DNA from: Selenomonadaceae bacterium
GTDB lineage: Bacteria > Bacillota > Negativicutes > Selenomonadales > Selenomonadaceae
Length of the DNA stretch: 64,000 nucleotides
NCBI GenBank assembly: GCA_024698045.1
Contig: JAILRS010000037.1
Span: forward strand, 1 to 64,000
Direction of reading: 5' to 3'
The position numbers and the translations under genes are program-made. Within the stretch, counting starts at the first letter, position 1. Every line of letters begins with the position of its first letter. This document shows positions 54,135 to 62,513 of this stretch, one piece after another. The notes under the pieces are model-generated. The model did no database searches and was not told the DNA's origin. It saw nothing but the letters and a program-made list of their open reading frames with translations.

Positions 54135-55640
54135 ATGTCGGAAAAAATTACGGACTTCAAACGTTTTGCGCAGATAACTGATACTCGTTGGTATCCGCGT
54201 TATCATCTTGCCGCGCCTTCGGGTTGGTGTAACGATCCGAACGGTTTTTGTTTCCACAACGGACAGTATCACTGTTTCTATCAATATTATCCGTACGGAG
54301 CTGAATGGGGCTTGATGCATTGGGGACACGCCGTCAGTGATGATTTGGCTTATTGGAAACATTTGCCGATTGCGCTCAAACCCGATAAACCTTATGATGC
54401 CGATGGTTGTTACAGCGGTTGCGCCGTAGAATTTGACAAAAAACTTTATTTGATGTATACAGGTAACCTTAAATGCGAGAGTGGACATATTCAAACTCAA
54501 TGCTTGGCAAAATCCGATGATGGAGTTCATTTTACAAAATCTGAAAATAATCCGATAATAAGGGCGGAAGTTTCAGGTGAAATTCACTGTGGAGACTTCC
54601 GAGATCCTAAAATTTGGGAACACGACGGAAAATTTTACGCGGTTATCGGCTCTCGCACGCCCGATAAAAATTTCGGGCAAGTCTTGCTTTACGAATCCGA
54701 AGATATGGAGCATTGGAACTTCAAAAGTATAGCCGCACGCAGTGAAAGAAATTTAGGGAGGATGTGGGAATGCCCGAACTTTGCAGAGATTGACGGTTAT
54801 GACGTGCTGATTTTTTCGCCCATGGAATTGGATACCGCTGACGAAAAATTTTTCAACGATAGGCAAGCGGGCGTATTAATCGGCAAACTCGATTACGAGA
54901 CGGGAAAATTTGAACACGGTGATTTTCAAACTTTGGATGAAGGATTTGATTTTTATGCGCCGCAAGTAACGAAAACTCCCGACGGGCGTACAATTCTTAT
55001 CGGCTGGCTCGATACTTGGCATGTAGATATGCCCGAAAGCGTCGACGGTTGGGCAGGTCAAATGACTGTGCCGCGTGAATTGCATGTTCGCGACGGAAAA
55101 ATTTTCTCGACGCCCGTCAAAGAATTGGAAAACCTGCGCAAGTGGCAAGAAGTAAGTTACGAGAATTTATTTTTGACGGAACCGACTGCGCTTAAAGACG
55201 TGGAAGGAGACGCGTGCGAAATTGTTTTGAATGTCGACGCCAAACGCTCGGAAAAATTTGCGATTGCCGTACGTGTCGGCGATGACGAACAAACTTGCCT
55301 GATTTACGACGCGACAACCGAAACTTTTACTCTCGATTGCGACGAATCCGGCGAAAGTCCAAAATCAGTCCGCGAATTCTCCGTCAAGCCTACAGATAAA
55401 GTCAAGTTGGATATTTTTATCGACAGATCCAGTCTCGAAATTTTTATCAACGACGGCGCAAAAGTTATTTCGTCAAGAATTTACCCGCAACGTAAATCAC
55501 AAAAAATTGTCTTCATGCCGCTGACCGATTCCCTTGCCATTGACAGTGTCTCTTGTCACAAATTGGATTTCGGTTTGCCGCATCCGCATGTTAAAGACAC
55601 AGAAGTAAATTTGAAGAATCAATTTCCGTTTTTGGAATAA
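54135..55640 (+). CDS. Glycoside hydrolase family 32 beta-fructosidase (sucrase)
   Basis: 501 residues. Five-blade propeller with the three GH32 acid motifs: SGWCNDPNGFCF (nucleophile Asp), CGDFRDPKIW (RDP transition-state Asp) and RMWECPNFAEI (acid/base Glu in EC). A C-terminal beta-sandwich has the typical LDIFIDRSSLEIFINDGAKVISSRIYP (short form: DIFIDRSSLEIFIN). It hydrolyses sucrose, sucrose 6-phosphate or fructans; lacking a signal peptide, it acts in the cytoplasm. No sucrose PTS or regulator is adjacent. ATG 54135 follows CGGAG. Confidence 0.93.
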   Translation: MSEKITDFKRFAQITDTRWYPRYHLAAPSGWCNDPNGFCFHNGQYHCFYQYYPYGAEWGLMHWGHAVSDDLAYWKHLPIALKPDKPYDADGCYSGCAVEFDKKLYLMYTGNLKCESGHIQTQCLAKSDDGVHFTKSENNPIIRAEVSGEIHCGDFRDPKIWEHDGKFYAVIGSRTPDKNFGQVLLYESEDMEHWNFKSIAARSERNLGRMWECPNFAEIDGYDVLIFSPMELDTADEKFFNDRQAGVLIGKLDYETGKFEHGDFQTLDEGFDFYAPQVTKTPDGRTILIGWLDTWHVDMPESVDGWAGQMTVPRELHVRDGKIFSTPVKELENLRKWQEVSYENLFLTEPTALKDVEGDACEIVLNVDAKRSEKFAIAVRVGDDEQTCLIYDATTETFTLDCDESGESPKSVREFSVKPTDKVKLDIFIDRSSLEIFINDGAKVISSRIYPQRKSQKIVFMPLTDSLAIDSVSCHKLDFGLPHPHVKDTEVNLKNQFPFLE

Positions 55641-55665
55641 CTCATGTAAATTGAAAGGAAGTGTG

Positions 55666-55707
55666 TTGCGCGACTTATGTTTTTATAATTGATTTTCTTT
55701 GTCGCGC
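55666..55707 (+). promoter_or_regulatory. Leader hairpin and mini-frame before the lipoprotein gene
   Basis: GCGCGAC (55668-55674) and GTCGCGC (55701-55707) form perfect 7-bp arms around an AT-rich loop, followed by TAAATTTTT. AAAGGAAG sits before a TTG frame (55666-55692, eight sense codons) inside the hairpin. The arms end 9 bases before the lipoprotein ATG, which has no ribosome site of its own. It could be the GH32 terminator or a translation-coupled leader. Confidence 0.5.
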
Positions 55708-55716
55708 TAAATTTTT

Positions 55717-56394
55717 ATGAATAGCAGTAATGTTAAAAGTATCGCTTTATTCGTAATATCTAATCTCATCTGTGTAATGGTAATATTGGGTTGCTCCCCT
55801 TCCGATAAAAATACACATGCAACGTCAATTCAAGCCGAACAAATTAATCCGGCCGATGTTAAAACTTACAAACTCAATAACAGTTCTCTGCAAATCGCCG
55901 TTCCTTTCGAGATGAAAGAAACACCCGAAGAAGTTCAAGATATGAAGAACATGAACGAGGCCAGAGAAAATGAAGCTGTCGATCAGATACTGATTTACAA
56001 GGGTACTGCGCAGAGCGGCAATGTTGACGTTAAAATATTCGCCACGGACTTCAACAAAGAAAAAATCGAGGGGGAAATGGGCGAACCTTTCAACCCTAAT
56101 ATAGAAGGTGCTTTACAAGGTGCGATTGCTCATCTTGCCAACAGCGAAAAATTTAAGAGTTTCAAAAAGAAAGATCCGATTAGAGACATTACTGTTAACG
56201 GTATGAACGGCAAAGAATTCACCGCCTCGATAGAATACAAATCAAACAAGGACGAAGAGGCCGGTTTGAGTGAAGTCCGCATGGTTGCATTCCTCAAAGG
56301 TGAAGAGATGTGGATGGTCGGAGCATTGCGCGATGATTCGGACGACGCCAAAAAAGTTACGGACACAATCATCAATTCAATTGAAATAAAATAA
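55717..56394 (+). CDS. Hypothetical lipoprotein
   Basis: 225 residues. Signal peptide ending in a lipobox (VMVILGC, Cys at residue 26), then a Ser/Thr/Gln linker and a domain of about 170 residues with TYKLNNSSLQIAVPFEMKE (PsbP/DcrB-like beginning), VDVKIFATDF, NGMNGKEFTASIEY and MWMVGALR, ending with an amphipathic helix. The strand order resembles the DcrB/PsbP-like fold used by many small lipoproteins, but this is only a shape-level impression. The start lacks a ribosome site (see the hairpin upstream). Confidence 0.7.
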   Translation: MNSSNVKSIALFVISNLICVMVILGCSPSDKNTHATSIQAEQINPADVKTYKLNNSSLQIAVPFEMKETPEEVQDMKNMNEARENEAVDQILIYKGTAQSGNVDVKIFATDFNKEKIEGEMGEPFNPNIEGALQGAIAHLANSEKFKSFKKKDPIRDITVNGMNGKEFTASIEYKSNKDEEAGLSEVRMVAFLKGEEMWMVGALRDDSDDAKKVTDTIINSIEIK

Positions 56395-56397
56395 ATC

Positions 56398-56478
56398 GCC
56401 TTATCGCGGCGTAAATCTCTCGGTACGTTTAAAATTCGTGTCGGGAGATTTTTTTTTGCCTTAACGAAATAAAAAAGC
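56398..56478. repeat. Duplicated mfd 3'-end segment, copy 1 (outside the gene)
   Basis: About 80 bp sharing GCCTTATCGCGGCG, GTTTAAAATTCGTGTCG and GAGATTTTTTTT with bases 56536-56615, which encode the last residues of Mfd. The offset is 138 bp. Within it AATCTCTCG pairs with CGGGAGATT before a T run, so it also acts as the terminator of the lipoprotein gene. Confidence 0.8.
56416..56458 (+). terminator. Terminator of the lipoprotein gene
   Basis: Nine-pair stem AATCTCTCG/CGGGAGATT with a long loop and eight T. Confidence 0.65.
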
Positions 56479-56525
56479 CGTCGCAATTTCCGAAACCGTA
56501 TTGACGGAAAAATTATCGACGGCTT
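56474..56525 (-). terminator. Terminator of mfd
   Basis: AAGCCGTCG and CGACGGCTT arms enclose a second TTCCG/CGGAA stem; the minus strand continues with a run of T. Confidence 0.8.
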
Positions 56526-56535
56526 GAAAGATTTT

Positions 56536-56615
56536 GCCTTATCGCGGCGTTAAACCTCTCAAAATGTTTAAAATTCGTGTCGTGAGATTTTTTTTGCTCT
56601 TGAACGTAATAAAAA
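56536..56615. repeat. Duplicated mfd 3'-end segment, copy 2 (coding)
   Basis: Partner of the repeat at 56398-56478. It contains the mfd stop codon and the final codons (FKSKKNLTTRILNILRG). Confidence 0.8.
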
Positions 56616-59600
56616 TTCGTTGCGAACTCTCAAGGAACTTGAAATCGTTACGGAAGAGTTTCGCCAAATTTAACAGACCTTGCACATAAATTTTCTTCAA
56701 ATCATCGAATACTATTTCGACACGCAAATTATTTTCCTGAATTGAACGCACACCCAATTTTTTTGCCGCTATTCGTATAAGCGTGACTTGCAGAAGATTT
56801 TCAACCGGCTCCGTTATTTTCCCGAATCTGTCGGTTAATTCTTCGTGTAAATCTTTTACTTCGGCACTCTCGCGCATATTCGCCAGCCGTCTGTAAATTT
56901 CTATTTTGTCCCCTGCGTTGGAAATGTATTCGCGATTTATAAATGCTTCCGTAGGCAATGAAATTATCGGGTCGGGTTCCTCAACTGCCGCCGATTTATG
57001 TTGCAATTTGTTTACTGCCTCTTCCAAAAGTCTGCAGTACATTTCAAATCCTACGCCGCTAATGTGTCCGTGTTGTTGTGCGCCCAATAAATTTCCCGCA
57101 CCGCGTATTTGTAAATCTTGCATCGCTATTTTGAATCCTGCGCCGAGTTGAGCAAATTCGCGCATTGCCTGCAGACGTTTTTCCGCCGTTTCGGATAAAA
57201 CTTTATCGGCACGGTGAACGAAGTAAGCGAACGCCATACGATGAGAACGCCCGACACGTCCGCGCATTTGATACAGTTGCGCCAAACCAAAATTATCCGC
57301 GTCGTAAACTATAATCGTATTTGCATTGGCGACATCAAGTCCGCTTTCTATAATCGTCGTAGTCAAGAGAACATTGAATACACCTTCGTAAAAATCCATC
57401 ATGACATTTTCCAAAAGTTCCTCGGGCATTTGTCCGTGTGCGGTATGAATTTTTGCCTCGGGTATCAGCGCGGATAATCTATCCTTCATGCGAACTATAT
57501 AATCTATGTTGTTGTAGACGAAATAAACTTGACCGCCGCGCCTTATTTCTCTGCGTATTGCTTCGGCTATAATTTCGTCGTCGTCCTCGATAATGTAGGT
57601 TTGTACGGGGAAACGCTCGGCGGGCGCGGTTTCAATCAAACTCATATCGCGTGCGCCGACTAAACTCATATGTAATGTTCGCGGTATCGGTGTCGCGCTC
57701 AACGTCAAGATATCGACGCCCGTACTCATTGCGCGTATCTGTTCCTTTTGCTTGACTCCGAATCTTTGTTCCTCGTCGATTATCAGTAAGCCCAAATCTT
57801 TAAACTTTATACGATTGGAAAGAATCGCATGTGTACCGATAAGCACGTCGACTTGACCGGCACGAACTTTTTGTAAAGTCGTACGCTGTTCTTTAGGTGT
57901 TCGGAATCTACAGATAACATCAACGGTCGGGAGAAAACCGGCAAAACGTTCTGAAAAAGTTTGGTAGTGCTGTTGAGCAAGGACGGTCGTCGGGACAAGT
58001 ACTGCGCATTGTTTACCGTTCATTGCCGCCTTGTACGCCGCGCGGATTGCTATTTCGGTTTTCCCGAATCCGACATCTCCGCAAATCAATCTGTCCATAG
58101 GTCTTTGACGTTCCATATCGGATTTTATTTCGGCGACGGCGCGAATTTGATCCGGCGTCTCCTCGTAAGGAAAAGCGTCTTCAAATTCTCGTTGAGTGGC
58201 ATCATCCTTATCGAATGCAAAGCCGGGAGCCTTTTCGCGTTCTGCGTACAGCTCCAACAATTTTTCGGCGATATCCTCAACGGCATTGGCGGCTTTGGAT
58301 TTTGCACGCGCCCAATCGCCCGAACCTAATCGCGACAATTTCGGGACGCTGCCATCATCCGAAATATATTTCTGCAGATATTGAACTTGTTCGACGGGGA
58401 CAAAAAGTTTATCTGCGCCGCCGTATTGTATATTCAGAAAATCTTTGCGTACGCCGTCAAATTCCAAAGTTTCGACACCCAAATATTTGCCGATACCGTT
58501 TTCGACGTGGACGACGTAATCGCCGGGATGAATATCGCCGAAATGCCTGATTTGTCCGCCCAAATTTTCGTAACGTCTGCGCTGTTGTCTGTGATGACTT
58601 TGTCCGCCGAAAATATTTTGCTCGGTCATTACCGTTAACTTTATATTCGGCAAAGAAAATCCGTCGCTCAATATTCCCAACTGCAAATTGACGCCGTTTA
58701 TTCCTCGTTCGCTCAAAAGTTTTGATATCCCATCCATTTTCGCGCGGCTGTTGAACAGAATATAAATTTTTTGTTCGTGTTTAATCAGATGGGCAATTTC
58801 GTCGAGGAAAAATTTTGTTTGACCTTGAAACGACGTAATATTAGTCGCGGTGATTCCGATATTTTCTTTCGGTTCAATGCCGCGGATTTTTTTCATCATC
58901 AACTCAAAATGAATCAAGCTGCCGATACGCGATGCCTTAAGCAGTTTGGCGAACGAAAAGATTTTATTTTTGATTTCGGGGTCTTCGGTCGTGAAAGTGT
59001 GTATCGTCTCGAATATCCGCGCAGGTTCGTCGAATATGATTGTGCCGTTTTCTCCTGCCCATGTCATGAACGATTCGCCGCTCTTTACGAAATTTTTTAT
59101 CGGGAAAATTGTTACGGACTTGAGTTTTTTACTTGAACGCAGACTTTTCAAATCGACTTGGCGAATCGAATCAATATCATCGCCGAAAAATTCTATGCGG
59201 AAGGGCGTCGGCTCATTCACCGGAAAAATATCGACGATACCGCCATGCACGCTGAATTTTCCTATCGAATCTACTTCATCATCGCGTTCGTAACCGAAGT
59301 CAATCAATTGCGCCAAAAATTTTTCCTGCGAAAGACTTTGACCGACTTCGACGCTCGTTTGATATTTCAAGAAATCTTCACGCGAAAAATCTTTTTTGAC
59401 TGCCGCGAATGTTGTTGCCAATACGATAATCTTATCGCCGCGCAGAAGTCTTGATAAAATTTCGAGTCGTCGCGCTTGTCGTTCGATTCCGATTGTCGTC
59501 GCCTGCACTTCGGTTAAATCCAATTCGGGCAGTTCGGTTACTTCGACTTCGGGCAAAAATTCGGCGAGATCGTCGCGCCATTGGGAAATTTTTTCGCGTT

Positions 59601-59772
59601 CGCTCACCAATATTATCATCGGGCGCGGATTCAATTCGTACGCCGCCGCCAATGTCAAAACCTTCTGCGCACCCGTCACGCCGTAGATTAGATATTCGCC
59701 GTGTTTGGCAAATTTTTCCGCCGCTATCGATATCGTTTCGTCGCGCAATGCTTCCGTTAAAATTGTATGCAT
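56539..59772 (-). CDS. mfd: Transcription-repair coupling factor Mfd
   Basis: About 1077 residues. It releases RNA polymerase stalled at lesions and recruits UvrA. The N-terminal UvrB-like module has SVHGGIVDIFPVNEPTPFRIEFFGDDI; the RNA polymerase interaction domain has YVVHVENGIGKYLG; the translocase has Walker A GDVGFGKTEIA, DEEQRFG, LSATPIPRTLHMSL and RGRVGRS; TRG and D7 regions follow. Slightly shorter than the usual 1150. ATG 59772 follows GAGGTG by 9 bp. The last 20 or so residues come from a segment that is duplicated just downstream. Confidence 0.94.
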   Translation of the reverse strand: MHTILTEALRDETISIAAEKFAKHGEYLIYGVTGAQKVLTLAAAYELNPRPMIILVSEREKISQWRDDLAEFLPEVEVTELPELDLTEVQATTIGIERQARRLEILSRLLRGDKIIVLATTFAAVKKDFSREDFLKYQTSVEVGQSLSQEKFLAQLIDFGYERDDEVDSIGKFSVHGGIVDIFPVNEPTPFRIEFFGDDIDSIRQVDLKSLRSSKKLKSVTIFPIKNFVKSGESFMTWAGENGTIIFDEPARIFETIHTFTTEDPEIKNKIFSFAKLLKASRIGSLIHFELMMKKIRGIEPKENIGITATNITSFQGQTKFFLDEIAHLIKHEQKIYILFNSRAKMDGISKLLSERGINGVNLQLGILSDGFSLPNIKLTVMTEQNIFGGQSHHRQQRRRYENLGGQIRHFGDIHPGDYVVHVENGIGKYLGVETLEFDGVRKDFLNIQYGGADKLFVPVEQVQYLQKYISDDGSVPKLSRLGSGDWARAKSKAANAVEDIAEKLLELYAEREKAPGFAFDKDDATQREFEDAFPYEETPDQIRAVAEIKSDMERQRPMDRLICGDVGFGKTEIAIRAAYKAAMNGKQCAVLVPTTVLAQQHYQTFSERFAGFLPTVDVICRFRTPKEQRTTLQKVRAGQVDVLIGTHAILSNRIKFKDLGLLIIDEEQRFGVKQKEQIRAMSTGVDILTLSATPIPRTLHMSLVGARDMSLIETAPAERFPVQTYIIEDDDEIIAEAIRREIRRGGQVYFVYNNIDYIVRMKDRLSALIPEAKIHTAHGQMPEELLENVMMDFYEGVFNVLLTTTIIESGLDVANANTIIVYDADNFGLAQLYQMRGRVGRSHRMAFAYFVHRADKVLSETAEKRLQAMREFAQLGAGFKIAMQDLQIRGAGNLLGAQQHGHISGVGFEMYCRLLEEAVNKLQHKSAAVEEPDPIISLPTEAFINREYISNAGDKIEIYRRLANMRESAEVKDLHEELTDRFGKITEPVENLLQVTLIRIAAKKLGVRSIQENNLRVEIVFDDLKKIYVQGLLNLAKLFRNDFKFLESSQRIFITFKSKKNLTTRILNILRGLTPR

Positions 59773-59818
59773 AAAAATTTTCACCTCGTCCCGATTATAC
59801 ACCACAACCGCGCCGGCT

Positions 59819-59850
59819 ACACTTTCGTTCGGTTAGCACAAAGTCAATTG
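59819..59850. repeat. Dispersed palindromic element, copy C (shortened)
   Basis: Shares CTTTCGT, GGTTA and CAAAGTCAATTG in the order seen in copies A and B, but lacks the AAAGGAG arm. Confidence 0.5.
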
Positions 59851-59921
59851 TTTATCGTCACGGACGTAACTATTAACTTCGGTTGTCAAAATCTACGGTG
59901 CGATTTTTAAATCACCTCTGC

Positions 59922-59951
59922 TTGACAAAACACAGGGGCGTCCATTAAAAT
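59922..59951 (+). promoter_or_regulatory. Orphan plus-strand promoter
   Basis: TTGACA (59922-59927), 18-bp spacer, TAAAAT (59946-59951). No plus-strand gene follows before the terminator at 60057. Confidence 0.55.
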
Positions 59952-59956
59952 GACAT

Positions 59957-60084
59957 TGTCCTTTTTTATAATCACTTTATGGGCGCGGCGTGTGTCGTGT
60001 CTTTTTTTCTCTGCTTCGCGCGAAATTGATTTTGTCGTTTTGCTCACAACTAAAAGAGCCCTCTGTTCGGAGGGCTTTTTTTTT
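59957..60084 (+). ncRNA. Candidate small RNA
   Basis: A consensus -35 with a good -10 is followed about 130 bases later by a textbook terminator, with no ribosome site or complete reading frame between. The 3' hairpin plus T9 tail would suit an Hfq-type RNA. The hairpin may instead serve the minus-strand flavin reductase gene, so expression is unproven. Confidence 0.35.
60057..60084 (+). terminator. Strong terminator, possibly bidirectional
   Basis: AGCCCTC (60057-60063) and GAGGGCT (60070-60076), six-base loop, nine T on the plus strand; four T on the minus strand, where the flavin reductase gene ends 34 bp away. Confidence 0.85.
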
Positions 60085-60117
60085 CGTGGTGAAACTTATG
60101 CGGAAAAATTTTTGTCT

Positions 60118-60648
60118 TCAGTCTTTGATAATGTACGCTTTGAGGATTTGCCCGTAATAAGCAACGTGCGGCGCGGAATTATCGCCGGTCTCGGGATAAA
60201 ACTTTTTGAAGCTGCTACTGATATCTCTAATCGGTTGAACCTGTTCCAACATCGCGCGGCATTCCAAAGTCAACGGAAATTCTTTTATCGCAGGCGGACG
60301 AACAATCTCGGCATCGACTGTGTGAACTCCTGCCTTGGCAAGTTTATCCATATCGCGCCCCGATTCGCTGCCGCATAACGCGATTGTCTTCTGAACAATT
60401 TTATCGGAGCGTTCGCCGTAGGGAACACAGATTGTAAATTCGCCCGTACGTTCCATTAATTCGTAAGTGAATCGGCTTGTGCGGACGTAGGCAGTAAAAA
60501 TCGGTACGCCCCACTCCATGCCTAACGCGCCCCAACCGATTGTCATCGCGTTCACACAATCTTCCGCTTCGCTCGTCAAAATTATTCCCTTGGGCAACGC
60601 CTTCAAAATATCGTTCGCATAATCAAACGGATTAATTTCTTGTTTCAA
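60118..60648 (-). CDS. Flavin reductase family protein (FMN-binding split barrel)
   Basis: 176 residues with the split-barrel flavoprotein pattern: LPKGIILTSEAEDCVNAMTIGWGALGMEWGVP (short core: NAMTIGWGALGMEWG), the FMN phosphate region VRTSRFTYELMERTGEFTICVPY, and CGSESGRDMDKLAKAG. Such proteins bind FMN and act as NAD(P)H:flavin oxidoreductases or electron carriers; the partner is unknown. TTG 60648 starts behind a weak AGGAA. Confidence 0.85.
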   Translation of the reverse strand: MKQEINPFDYANDILKALPKGIILTSEAEDCVNAMTIGWGALGMEWGVPIFTAYVRTSRFTYELMERTGEFTICVPYGERSDKIVQKTIALCGSESGRDMDKLAKAGVHTVDAEIVRPPAIKEFPLTLECRAMLEQVQPIRDISSSFKKFYPETGDNSAPHVAYYGQILKAYIIKD

Positions 60649-60768
60649 TTCCTATCGCTCTTTTCTGATTAATTTGGTATATTTTAACAGACCGGCGTAT
60701 CAAATTCAACCGCATGATTTTACCGTAAAAATCGCGCCGGAAAAACTTTTATGTGTAGGTCGAAATTC

Positions 60769-60798
60769 TTGACACTAACTACTGGCTTGTTATATATT
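60769..60798 (+). promoter_or_regulatory. Promoter of the polysaccharide deacetylase gene
   Basis: TTGACA (60769-60774), then TATATA/TATATT at 60791-60798 with 16- or 18-bp spacing. Confidence 0.7.
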
Positions 60799-60842
60799 AA
60801 TTCAAATCATCATGAATTTTTACTGAAAGGCAACTTTTTATT

Positions 60843-61673
60843 ATGAAAAATCTTTTGATTGCACTGGCAGCAGTTTTGTTGATAATAGGCGGTACAATTT
60901 TTTGGATGTTCCAACGCGAATCGGATGGCGTACCGATTTTGATTTACCACAGAGTAAGCGACACCGATACTAATCCGACTACGCTCAGGGTTGCCGATTT
61001 TGAACAGCAGATTAAATATTTGGCAGACAGCGGATACACCGCGATAACGCCCGACGAATTACTTGACTCGTGGCAGGGCGGCAGAAAATTGCCGGCAAAA
61101 CCGATTATCCTTACTTTCGACGACGGGCACAATGATATTTATAACAACGTCCTGCCCATTCTTCAGGAACACAATATGTGTGCGACGGTCTTTATCGTGA
61201 CGAATCATATCGGTATGCCGCAATATTTGTCATGGGAACAAACGCGCTTACTTCAGGGCAGCGGATTAATAGATATCGAAAGTCATACAATGAGTTATAA
61301 AAATTTGGCGGCATTGAAGGGCGATAAACTTTGGGATGAAATTTACGGCTCAAAGCAGGCGATTGAATGGGTATTGAAAAAGCCTGCCAAGTTCATAGCA
61401 TTTCCCGACGGAAAATATAGCGTGGCAGCCGAAGAAACTTGCAAAGAAGTCGGATTCCGCGCGGGTTTTGTTGCCGATTACGGTCTTGCCAATGTAAATT
61501 ACGATTCCTATGTTTTGACGCGTATACCCGTACAAGGTTCCAATTCAAGTACAATGTTCAGATTTAAACTTCGTTTGAATGGTGCGCCGATATTTGCGCC
61601 GTTGAGTCGATTGAAAGAACATTTGAAGAATGACGGCAACCCCGAAATAGCCGAATTTATTTTCATACCCTAA
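60843..61673 (+). CDS. Polysaccharide deacetylase (CE4), membrane-anchored
   Basis: 276 residues. One N-terminal hydrophobic segment (about 4-24, no clear cleavage site), then the NodB domain: PILIYHRVSD, motif 1 LTFDDGHNDIYN (catalytic and metal Asp), motif 2 DIESHTMSYKNL (H-T-x3 with metal His, though the second His of HxxxH is Lys/Asn here), and AFPDGKYSVAAEETC (motif 3). The expected action is removal of acetyl groups from extracytoplasmic glycans such as peptidoglycan. It heads the run deacetylase-murQ-mupG. Confidence 0.88.
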   Translation: MKNLLIALAAVLLIIGGTIFWMFQRESDGVPILIYHRVSDTDTNPTTLRVADFEQQIKYLADSGYTAITPDELLDSWQGGRKLPAKPIILTFDDGHNDIYNNVLPILQEHNMCATVFIVTNHIGMPQYLSWEQTRLLQGSGLIDIESHTMSYKNLAALKGDKLWDEIYGSKQAIEWVLKKPAKFIAFPDGKYSVAAEETCKEVGFRAGFVADYGLANVNYDSYVLTRIPVQGSNSSTMFRFKLRLNGAPIFAPLSRLKEHLKNDGNPEIAEFIFIP

Positions 61674-61685
61674 GGAGCATTTAAG

Positions 61686-62435
61686 ATGTCGGAAAATTTT
61701 TCTCTCCTGACGACGGAACAAGTAAACGCCGCGACAAAGCACATAGACGAATGCAATACTTTCGACATGTTGAAATTGATAAACGACGAAGATAAAAAAG
61801 TTGCGCTTGCCGTGGAAAAAGTTTTGCCGCAAATAGCTTTAGCGGTCGACGCGATAACCGAAAAACTTTCCGAAGGCGGACGCTTGTTTTATATCGGCGC
61901 AGGGACTTCGGGAAGATTAGGCGTGCTTGATGCGTCGGAATGTCCGCCGACTTTTGGGGTATCGCCTTCTTTGGTACAGGGTTTGATAGCCGGCGGCGAC
62001 GGTGCTTTGCGTACGGCGGTCGAAGGTGCCGAAGATGATTCGACACTTGCCGCGCGTGATTTGACTGCTAAAAATTTCTGCGCAAGAGATATTTTGACTG
62101 GCATAACGGCTTCGGGCAGAACGCCGTATGTTTTGGGCGGCATTGAGTTCGCAAAAAATTTGGGTGCGAAAACAATCGGGATATCTTGTTCTGAAAATTC
62201 TGCGTTGGCAAAAGTTGCAGATATAGCGATAACACCGATAACGGGTGCGGAAGCAATAACGGGCTCGACGCGAATGAAGGCAGGTACGGCGACAAAATTG
62301 GTACTGAACATGTTGACTACGGGCACGATGATAAAGATGGGCAGAGTGCGCGGTAATTTAATGTCGTGCGTACAGGCAACCAATGAAAAATTACGCGACA
62401 GATTGCAAAGAATAAATTCCGCATTGGAAAAGTAA
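61686..62435 (+). CDS. murQ: N-acetylmuramic acid 6-phosphate etherase (short)
   Basis: Cleaves the lactyl ether of MurNAc 6-phosphate to GlcNAc 6-phosphate and lactate in peptidoglycan recycling. SIS-domain sugar site [38 protein letters not shown] with the catalytic Glu region, [13 protein letters not shown] and [21 protein letters not shown] are all intact. At 249 residues it lacks about 45-50 residues of the usual C-terminal helical tail (normal length near 300); it stops soon after [14 protein letters not shown]. It begins 12 bp after the deacetylase gene. Confidence 0.93.
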   Translation: MSENFSLLTTEQVNAATKHIDECNTFDMLKLINDEDKKVALAVEKVLPQIALAVDAITEKLSEGGRLFYIGAGTSGRLGVLDASECPPTFGVSPSLVQGLIAGGDGALRTAVEGAEDDSTLAARDLTAKNFCARDILTGITASGRTPYVLGGIEFAKNLGAKTIGISCSENSALAKVADIAITPITGAEAITGSTRMKAGTATKLVLNMLTTGTMIKMGRVRGNLMSCVQATNEKLRDRLQRINSALEK

Positions 62436-62513
62436 CCGCCCAGGCTTATGCCCGACGATTAATATTATCTCATTATAGTTGACTAAAATTTTCCCGCGTA
62501 AAGGAGAATATAT

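Larger units (their letters stand above)
59806..60117. other. 312-bp intergenic region between mfd and the flavin reductase gene
   Basis: No convincing protein gene. It contains copy C of the dispersed palindrome, a plus-strand promoter-like pair (59922-59951) and a strong hairpin-T-run at 60057-60084, described separately. Confidence 0.6.

Noticed and set aside
56130..56486. Minus-strand frame with an Mfd-like end
   Set aside because: The likeness comes from the non-coding duplicate of the mfd 3' end; most of the frame is antisense to the lipoprotein gene.
59950..60378. Plus-strand frame after the orphan promoter
   Set aside because: Runs through the terminator and antisense into the flavin reductase gene; no ribosome site.
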